A stretch of 64,000 nucleotides of DNA, from contig OW121855.1 in NCBI GenBank assembly GCA_933228895.1, positions 48,932,698 through 48,996,697 of the forward strand, in the 5' to 3' direction. A program made the translations under genes and the position numbers. The notes under the pieces were generated by a model that ran no database searches, had not been told where the DNA came from, and worked only from the letters and a program-made list of their open reading frames with translations. Positions 55,991 to 64,000 of the stretch are shown here, piece by piece. The stretch is from Platycnemis pennipes (Eukaryota > Arthropoda > Insecta > Odonata > Platycnemididae). The stretch's first letter is position 1; each line of letters begins with the position of its first letter.

Positions 55991-57980
55991 CATTGAAGAA
56001 TATAAGTACTGAAAAATAATGATATTTTCGCATTGCTGGGCATATTAATTCAAAAAAAGGGAAATTTAGTTTGTCTAATTTACAGCAACATATTTAGTCA
56101 CGGTAGAGTGAGTGAAATACGAAACATTTATGTAAGCAAGTCTTGTGATACTTTTGATTTTTCACAATTGGAGTGAATTGTTCACATTAGAGCGATAGGT
56201 TTACTCGTTGGCTGATGATATTCATGTATTGCTTATGAGAATCCTTTTGGTAGAGCCATGAGTTTTAGATCTGATGGATATAGTAGGCATACATAATAGG
56301 ATACATAATTTCCTGCTATTCTTCTTGACTTATTCCTTAAAAAATCAAATTCTGGGTTTTCGATTAAATTAAAACTTAAATTCTTCGCCTATAATTCGAA
56401 TTTGATTTCGTGGTAGAGATTTGAATGCGAAATATTACCCATTCATGCAGCCACACTTGGACTCATCGTTTAGAGCATATCTCAATTGAGTATCACCCTT
56501 GCCCTACGAACGAAGTCTGTGCAACACATGGGCACTAAATCTTCGTTTTCACCATGACTCCATACTTTACACTTCTTGCATTCAGCGCGAAATCATTGCC
56601 TTTGACCAACAGTTCTGCGCTCTATGTTCTAGAATTTAAGTTTAAAAAACGGCTTTCTACTTATTTTGAAAGACGTCATCATTTTGCTAAATCTCGCAAC
56701 GTCAACGGGCCATCAAGTGTGTCGAAGAGTTAAAGATGGGACTGGAGGACGAAGAGTTTTTCATAGTTAGAAATCGGTTCACTTATTGGTGAATTTTTAG
56801 GGTTTCGCGTTGAAAACAATGGAGCTTAGCTCGATTTCGTTACTATATGCAATCCTGTACAGGAGTTTCACTCCATAATTCCGAAAGGGACAAGCGTATG
56901 AGATAGTAATTATCTTCCATTTTGTGAAAGTCAAGGAAAGCGATGAGCGTAGAAATATGTTTTTATAGCTGATAACTATTGTGCAGACAAGCGAATCTCA
57001 TTCAAACAAAAGTGTATGCATGTAATGAACTAGGAATTGAAAACCACGGATGTCCTCCGATCATTCTTGATCTTCCCTTTTTGCATTCCATATATTTTCT
57101 AGGTTAATAATTAAACATTCAGTGTGGTTTTGTATCCGTTTTTTCTTTGCTATATTCAGTTGGCAGCATCCATTTATATGAGCTATGTAGCAATCGTATT
57201 CTTTTTTGTATGGCTTGGGCATCTTTCGGAGAGACCTGTTAGCTCATACATTCCATCCTGAGTTGGTTTACTTCGAAATATTACATATTTCAATGACTTT
57301 GAGAGGCATAGCCGCTAATATGACATTCATGCACTTCGTGGTTAAATATACCGTCTTGGGAAAAAATCACGTTGCCAGGATTGACCAGACTTTAGTACCT
57401 CTGAAAGACTTTTCTCAGCAAAGCAATCATCAGTATGGGATCTAAATGTAATATCTTCAATTTCCAAAATGTGTTAGGAACAATGGAATAAAAATCAAGG
57501 AGAAAATGTGCTCTCACCTGATGAAAACGTTTAATTAATTTGGTGAAATTGTTTATGTAAAAATTTAATTTCTCATTGAAAAATGGTGCCGCGCTCGCTG
57601 AACAGCTACCATTCCCACACAATAAAAAAATGTCCAACTTATGGTTTTCTTTATAGTTTAAAGTTTTCATATTTTAAGAGCATGAATAGTTTCATCGCAG
57701 CGTAAGCGTTACCGGTTGTGACCAAGAAATAATTTCACTCAATTCGTGTAAAATACACTTTTAAGTGCGTTGAAACAAATAATTCACGGCCAAACAATAG
57801 ATTATAAAAAAACGAAGTATTAGGTCCAAGTAGTTCAACAGGAGACTACCAGTTTTTGCTGGCACAAAGGGAAGGATTTATCTGATATTTTTTTCACCGA
57901 GCATAAACATTAGGTCATGTAAAGCATCGTTCCACTGATATTTATTCGACGTCCGCGCCCTCGTAGGGTGGGAAACAGAC
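55991..57980. other. Unassigned stretch
   Basis: AT-rich, nothing recognised. Confidence 0.45.
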
Positions 57981-58550
57981 TCAAAGGACAAAGAGAGAGA
58001 GAGAAAGCAACAGTGACCAATGAGATTCCAGCGGAGCTTCGTCGTAGTCCCTGAATTCCGCCCCCACGAAGGTTCGATTCATTTTCTGCCTGGCGACGAC
58101 AGCCTGCGGTTTCACATTCCTCGTCTGCAGGGATATCGAGGGGAGGACGGAATTATAGCGTGCGAAGGGCGGTGGAAGGAGAGGGGGCGAGAGACAAAGA
58201 CCTAGAGCTATGGAAACCACACTTCATCCTTCTTCCTCCCTCCCCCTTCAGATTTTCATGGCAAATTATCTACGACTCCTCCAGCCTCAAAACTCTCACC
58301 TGTGACGACTGCTCTCCACTTCTTCATAGACCGCCGGGTAATTTAGTTCCCCTTGGAGCGTATTTAGTAGCGGTCCCGTTATCCTTCGCTGTGCACGGGG
58401 AAAGGAAATCTTATTTTCAGCACGGCTCCGTCACTTTATCATTTGCAAGCGCTCCAAGGAGCTCCCTCAAGAAGAAGACTCTTCCCTGTTTTCCTCAGAT
58501 TAGAGGAATATTTGCCAGTAGGAAAACAGAAATCGGAGGGGGTTAGGTAG
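57981..58550. other. GC-richer block with overlapping frames
   Basis: GA microsatellite at 57991-58005, then a GC-richer stretch with plus-strand frames (58020-58205, 58160-58546) and a minus frame (57981-58220). No domain recognised, no clear splice pair. A first exon is possible but unsupported. Confidence 0.35.
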
Positions 58551-61500
58551 GCATGAATTAACGTTCCTATTATATTATGGCCCAATTCGCACCACTATTA
58601 TGTTACCATTATATTGTACGTGCTACTTAAAAGTCACATGCATAAAGTGCATTTTTAATGGGCACTGTCACGGCTGGTGGAGGATAGCTGGATTTTGATG
58701 GTGCATGTTAAAAAACTTTAATGTTGCACTATGATCATATTATCGAGCATCCAAATTCTGAGATGTCCAATCGGAGAAGATGTGGGGAGAGATAGTTTAG
58801 TCATACCATTAAAAGAATATTTCTACTCTCACGTCTGTTCTAGGCTAGAACTTCTAGCACCTATCAATATCGATATCTTGCTCGTTGAGAAATCCTGCAA
58901 AAATATTTTTATACTCTTCGCCTAAATATATCGTATTTAGGACAAATCTAAGTTTTGATCGATATTCATGCAATATTACTAAATAAATATGGTGCGTAAA
59001 ACTGCATAAATTGAATACTTCTCGCCTACAAATGAAATGTTGCTGTTTTGTGTGATTATATACGTACTGAATCTTTTTATTTCAGTTATTGAAAGAACCT
59101 TAGTAATATTCCACACTATTCGTTCTCTCCTCGACCGGTTTCAACGTTTTCCCGTCATTATAATTAGATAAGTGTCACTAGTTTGATCTGGACATAAGGA
59201 TTCGTGTGACCAACATTGCAGTTTTTCCCGCTGACGTTGAAGTGATGTTGTAGAGTCAATGACCGTGACATTACTATGACGAAGTAAGGTGAAAGAGCCT
59301 TCACGCTTGTTTCCCTTTTCCCATTCTTCATTATTAATTCCGCAGTTATGGTTCATTATATTACTTCGGTGATAAAATTTTCATGGTTACTCAACCTGAA
59401 CCATTTTAGCTGAGCATTTATTAAGTGAATTTGCTGGTTTTTATTACCGTGCATTTTATTCGAGCTGTTATTTATACCTTAGTTTTCCATTTAAATTTGA
59501 AGTTTAAAGTGCGGTGCCCATTTACCTGCAAGCTTACTTGTGTGGACTAAAATTGAAGGGATTTTTATCAGTGTCTGCTTGATGATTTCAACCTTAAGAT
59601 GTAATTATCGCGAATCGACTGAAAATGTTAATTTATTTTTGGAAAATATTGCGCACATGTACGAAAGTATTTCTAAAATGATTTCTATGACGCTCTTGAT
59701 GGAGTTAGGTATTGTCCCGATCGATGAGTGAATCTCTATGCACTCATTACCTGTTGTGATTCCATAAAGTGTACCTTCCTGTCGATTGTATATTGGCATG
59801 TATAATTTGAAGGACTATTCTTCGTTTCCTCGTCTCTCGCTGTCTATATAGTCTGCCTCTTCTCCCGGATACGTGTTCATTTTGAACTGGCACGTAAACC
59901 TCATACCCAGCTTTGCCAACCTACTTTCCGAGTCGATGCCATTGTTGTTGCGCCTTTGAACAGTCATCTCATCGCGTCTTTGGACTATGGCGAAAGTTGT
60001 GGCAGCGGCCAGCATCTATACGCAGATGCCTCTCGAGCGTTCGCGTGAAGCATGACCGAACAAACCGCTGGCTGCAAAAATCGGGATAAGTTGATAAATG
60101 TTTCTTGGGGACGGAGGGGGACCTCGAGAGTGAATTCTCAGATAGGATCCGAGTCGAATCGTAAAGTGCTCCGAAATCTTTTGTGGCGCTGATCGACTTC
60201 GAACAATAACAGGTTCAAACTAACTGACGTAATTGGGTTTCACGCTCCGATCCTCTTCCCTTGGCAGAAATGAAACAGCGGCGAACGATAGGCTGATGCC
60301 GATGACTCGGTCTCGGAGTAATTGTCCGGCGAACGAAAGAAGTGATACTGAGAGAAAGAGAAAAATCTAAAACTCATTTATTCCTTTTCTAAATCAGCGT
60401 CATTTTCTTTGTGAACCAAAATATGATGCTATTCCTTGAACGTTACATTTGTGACTTTGCAGAGTCTCAAATTCGAATTTTCAGTGCATGGAAAATGGCT
60501 CTTTTTTACCGCTTCCATCCTCATGGTCTCACCATGGCTTGAGTCTTTCACCCTATTGCATTAGGTCATGCTCTTTCATTCCTCGGTTTTCTTGTGTTCT
60601 TCATATTGAGTGCATTCACCCGAGCCTTTCTTGGTTCATCCCATCCTCTAAAAACTATCCGCTCCCCTCCAATTTAACTGTTTATTTGAATCGCTCAGTC
60701 TCTCGACATAGCCATGAGGACATTCTCATAATGGTTGTTATTTACCGAAGTACCCAATCTAGATTCTTTCACGGCTAACTACCTGTAGGTGTATCTTTTA
60801 AAAAGGGTAAATATGACTACTTTTTCGAGTACCATAAATCAAGACTAATTTCTTCAAATATAATTCATAGTTCTCCGAATGCCACCAACGACCTTCCTCC
60901 AGCATTCGGAAAAATTCAAGGCCGGGTGATGGATTCTTCGCTTACATTGCCGCTAACGTCATCGCTAGCGTAAGCTATTTTAGAAGCGTACAGATTTTAG
61001 TAGCCACGCTAGCAACTAGCTCGACCAATCGAGATATGAAGCTCCAGTCAAAATTTTAATCATTGAAAATCCCCTTTTATCCATTAAAAAATGATGACGC
61101 TAAACAAGTGTGTCGCGATGATCCGGAATCGAGCCCTAGTCTCTTCACCCGATAACCCGAAGTTTTTTACGAAACTTTATGAAAATTAGAGTTCTTTTTA
61201 TCAATGACTTATGGTAATTTTTTACAGGACAAAACAGAAAATCTTTTATTTCGTCCTATGAACACAGATTATTTCCACCGTGGACTCACGCTTGAATCCT
61301 CCAATGGTTCAAACGGTCGATGCGGTAGTATCATCTCTATGATAGTATTTATTTTATTTAGAGCTTTTTGTCATAGTTATATGAGTTATTCCAAATGTTA
61401 TAGTTAAAATATAGGCAATGATATCCTTTGGTCTAGATGTCCTCCTTTTTCCTTAATCCCAAAGTACAGATGCCATTCTTGTGGATATTTACTTTGTCCG

Positions 61501-62811
61501 TCGATACTGACGGGTGACAAAGTATGTATTCACATCAACTTCATTGTGAAATCTCTAAGAAGGTAACGTTTAATAATATTACCAATCGCAATCGTAATTC
61601 TAAAGAGTATGCCATCGTCTGCTGGAGCAAAAAGGGGCACATAGAGGATTTCACTGAAACAAAAGGCTGAACGCATGACTTTCCCGCAAGTGGCGCGCAA
61701 TAGTTATTTCTTTTAAACGGAGAGAACTTTTACCTTCAATCTCCTTTATCTGTGGATGAGAACGTGGTGAACCTTGACCATGCAATCACTCAGAAATTGC
61801 TACGTGGGACACATGTTCTTGAGTTGATTGAAACCACTAGGAAATCGCGCTATGAAATTGCACACAGTCACGGTGAAATCCTATTTGAGAAGCTTGCGGA
61901 AACTTAGTAATTAGGCTAGGGTAAAAACGCTTTTCCTGGATGGAGCACACGAAGTGAAAGTACAGCTTGCGTATCCATGTACCCCGCAAAAAATTAACCT
62001 AAAGGCACGCTGGAAAATCTGTAAGACACATCCGCAGATAATTCATAATTAAAATCGTACAAGAATATAGAGAGTTAACGTTTCTTTAAAAAGACTAAAG
62101 CGTCGCTGATGATTTCACTTTATAAAATAGAGTCATTTTTGGTTGCTATAATAGACGCAGAAAATAAGGAACGCTATGTCCGATTGAGAATCACTAGTGA
62201 GACACATGCGAGGACTTCATTTTGAATTAGAAAGTTAAGGCCTCAGAATTTACGCTTGTTAATGGTAGATATATTTGCGTACTAAACAGTGATTATTCTG
62301 ATATTAATGAAAATAAATGGAAAGGGTGATCAGTTTTCTAGGTGATATAACATAGGTGATAAAGCAAAGTCGGAAATGAAATTTTCATTGCAGTTTTATA
62401 TGATTCTGCTGCTAGAAAAAAATACGCGAGGATTCAGATACCAATGGCGGAAAAATAAGATTTAATCTTGTGAGATCAAAGGATTATTATTTCAAAATCA
62501 GGGCGAGGATCTTGATATTTGATTTGGATTGGATATATAATACTTTCCATTTGTGTTAATTCCAAAAAAATGCCTCTTTTCAAAATTCTAAAATTTTCCA
62601 CTAAAACCCTGGGCATGTCCTACATCGTATCGCCTGCTTTCACATAAAAGGGTTTAAATTCATGCATGCAAGGGTTTAAAGGCATGCATGGTATTCATGG
62701 GTGTGTCCTACATGATTGGGATTTGGTAGTCTTTCTTCTTCTTTCCCCAATTACTTTTAAAGGTGTAGTGTTTGCTTTGTAGTGTTCATTTTTGTTTGTT
62801 GTGTCATTGTT
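58551..62811. other. Unassigned 4.3-kb stretch
   Basis: No supported gene. A minus-strand ATG frame at 60015-59815 begins directly after a stop and has a possible donor (GGAAA|GTAGGT) after 32 codons; too weak to call. A tRNA-like B box on minus lies near 61115. A hairpin with TACTTTGTC and GACAAAGTA arms lies at 61490-61524. Confidence 0.35.
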
Positions 62812-62890
62812 CCTGGTGTGGATGCACCCCCTGCCACACACCCTCGAGGTGGCTTGCAGAGTATGTCGTAGATATAGATATAAATTCCAT
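62812..62890 (-). repeat. Dispersed repeat R head, minus strand
   Basis: On minus it reads ATATCTATATCTACGACATA, CTCTGCAAGCCACCTCGAGG and GTGTGTGGCAGGGGGTGCAT, the opening of repeat R. The sequence further left (to about 62700) is probably more of the same element but has no second copy here to prove it. The 83-codon minus frame over it is a translation of the repeat. Confidence 0.65.
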
Positions 62891-64000
62891 CCACCTTGGA
62901 ATGGACTGCATGGGTTGATTAAAAAAACCTCTCGATACTCCTCCAATACATGCCACCCAGAAAACCTTCACCGGGGCCGCTTCGATAGCTTGGGTCCGAC
63001 AAATTTTGACCACGTGAGGTAGTTAACCTCGGACAACACGTCGACCGTGACCTATATCTTAGGGGGACGATAGAACCCGGAGCTTGAGTTGAAGGTCTCG
63101 AGAGGGAAATCCCAGAGGTCGAGGGCGATCGAGATGCGTCTAGGGTGACCCAGACGGTTGGGTTTTTGGGGCTACTCGAAAGAATGTAACTCAACCCTTG
63201 GCGATTTATGGGCAGCGTAGTGAGGGAGGGGAGGAGATGATGGGCTAGTTTTCTTCTGACAGTCCCTCGTGATGATGGAGAGGCTTTTCCCCCGTGGTGA
63301 AAGATAGAATAAACAACGGGACCAGATCTACGTATGCCCGGTGAGAACCCTTTTCTTTCCCAAATGAAGAGATTTAGAGTGCTACGCTTTTTCGCCCGAT
63401 TGGCTGAATGTTACTCCACCCAAGAGGTTTTTATCTTCATTAATAGGCCTCTGAATTATGAACGGCGTGGGTAGGTCAGAATGTATAGCCTCTGTTTTTC
63501 GTCCCCTGATCTACATTTTGTCGTTTAACTCTGGTAAAATTTAAGATTCTGACATTTTTCATGCTCTTAAGAAATCCTTAATAAAACACTAAATATAATC
63601 GGTGAAAATGAGATATGTAAAAAGTAATATTTTATATTTCATTTAGTACACATGCGACGATAGCATAATTTATGGAAATTTGTCTCGGGTTATTCATCAG
63701 TTAGTCTGTCTTTCCGGTTTTACGAAATGGTAAAAAATGCGGCTAGCAAATGGAAATTTGAAAAAAAAAATGTTTGAAGACCATAATCTGCGGAAATAAT
63801 GTAAAACCACGCAATTTCATAGAGTTGTCTTGATTGCATTCTTTATATTTGGCTTCATTGTGAGTTAATATTTAATAATGCACTCGTATAAAGCTGGGCT
63901 CCTTAGAAAAATCTCCATTACTGCTACTCCATTACTACTAAGTTAGGAATCCATTGGTAATTAATCAGTATTGGAAGCGGCAATCAAATCAAATTGATCT
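62891..64000. other. Unassigned stretch, GC-richer at 62990-63300
   Basis: No gene recognised. The 62990-63300 part is GC-richer with a minus frame (62919-63194) lacking domain signatures. The rest is AT-rich up to the window edge. Confidence 0.4.

Noticed and set aside
59815..60015. Minus-strand ATG frame with possible donor
   Set aside because: A stop directly precedes the ATG and the donor is weak. No homology recognised.
62695..63194. Minus-strand frames of 83 and 91 codons
   Set aside because: The first is a translation of repeat R; the second lacks any domain.
1..64000. CRISPR arrays, operons, prophage, telomeric TTAGG arrays, LTR retrotransposons, rRNA
   Set aside because: None seen. 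No regular direct-repeat/spacer array, no TTAGG tandem run, and no paired LTR or gag-pol coding on reading both strands.

Overview
This window is AT-rich nuclear DNA from a eukaryote, most likely an arthropod and probably an insect with a large, repeat-dense genome. The reasons are tRNA-derived SINEs, LINE 3' fragments, several classes of DNA-transposon relic, GT-AG splice signals and the absence of any dense run of long ORFs. I cannot name the species. I see no complete host protein-coding gene, no rRNA, no convincing functional tRNA and no CRISPR array. The window reads as intergenic or long-intron DNA built from layers of mobile elements of different age. Most long ORFs lie in GC-rich or low-complexity stretches, or overlap open frames on the other strand, and are not annotated as genes.

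Layout. 0-6 kb: a tRNA-like fragment, a PIF/Harbinger-type MITE with TAA target duplication (1699-1924), two copies of the main SINE family, a hAT-type MITE with a perfect 8-bp duplication (4181-4606), and a head-to-head tRNA-like inverted dimer (5032-5177). 6-13.7 kb: little that can be assigned except one orphan exon candidate (10118-10244, +). 13.7-15 kb: SINE, dispersed repeat R and a decayed LINE 3' end. 17-21 kb: a second SINE family, then a LINE 3' end split by a 1.4-kb TTAA-flanked piggyBac-like element (18922-20358), then a GC/CpG-rich block. 25-30 kb: another LINE 3' end, a perfect 76-bp palindrome without spacer (26306-26381), a GC-rich block and a possible minus-strand exon. 34-46 kb: R repeats, a foldback MITE (36296-36490), a second tRNA-like inverted dimer (41183-41390) and more SINEs. 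47.9-50.9 kb: the most interesting object (below). 51-54 kb: a full-length SINE with a 14-bp target duplication and a C-rich to G-rich block open on both strands. 54-64 kb: mostly unassigned, with a LINE tail and an R copy.

The standout is 47910-50895. Two inverted termini each read as a V(D)J-type recombination signal: heptamer CACAGTG, exactly 23 bp of spacer, and an ACAAAA-starting nonamer. Between them lies a broken two-exon gene whose N-terminal part resembles, from memory, RAG1-like/Transib-type transposase proteins of invertebrates. I read it as a decayed, internally deleted Transib/RAG1-like transposon. No target-site duplication is visible at the heptamer borders, and family assignment needs a protein search.

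The elements also give a relative history. The piggyBac-like element is younger than the LINE fragment it interrupts, because the LINE resumes directly after the second TTAA. The SINE at 51445 is probably the youngest SINE insertion, having an intact 14-bp duplication. All seven recognised copies of the main SINE family lie on the plus strand.
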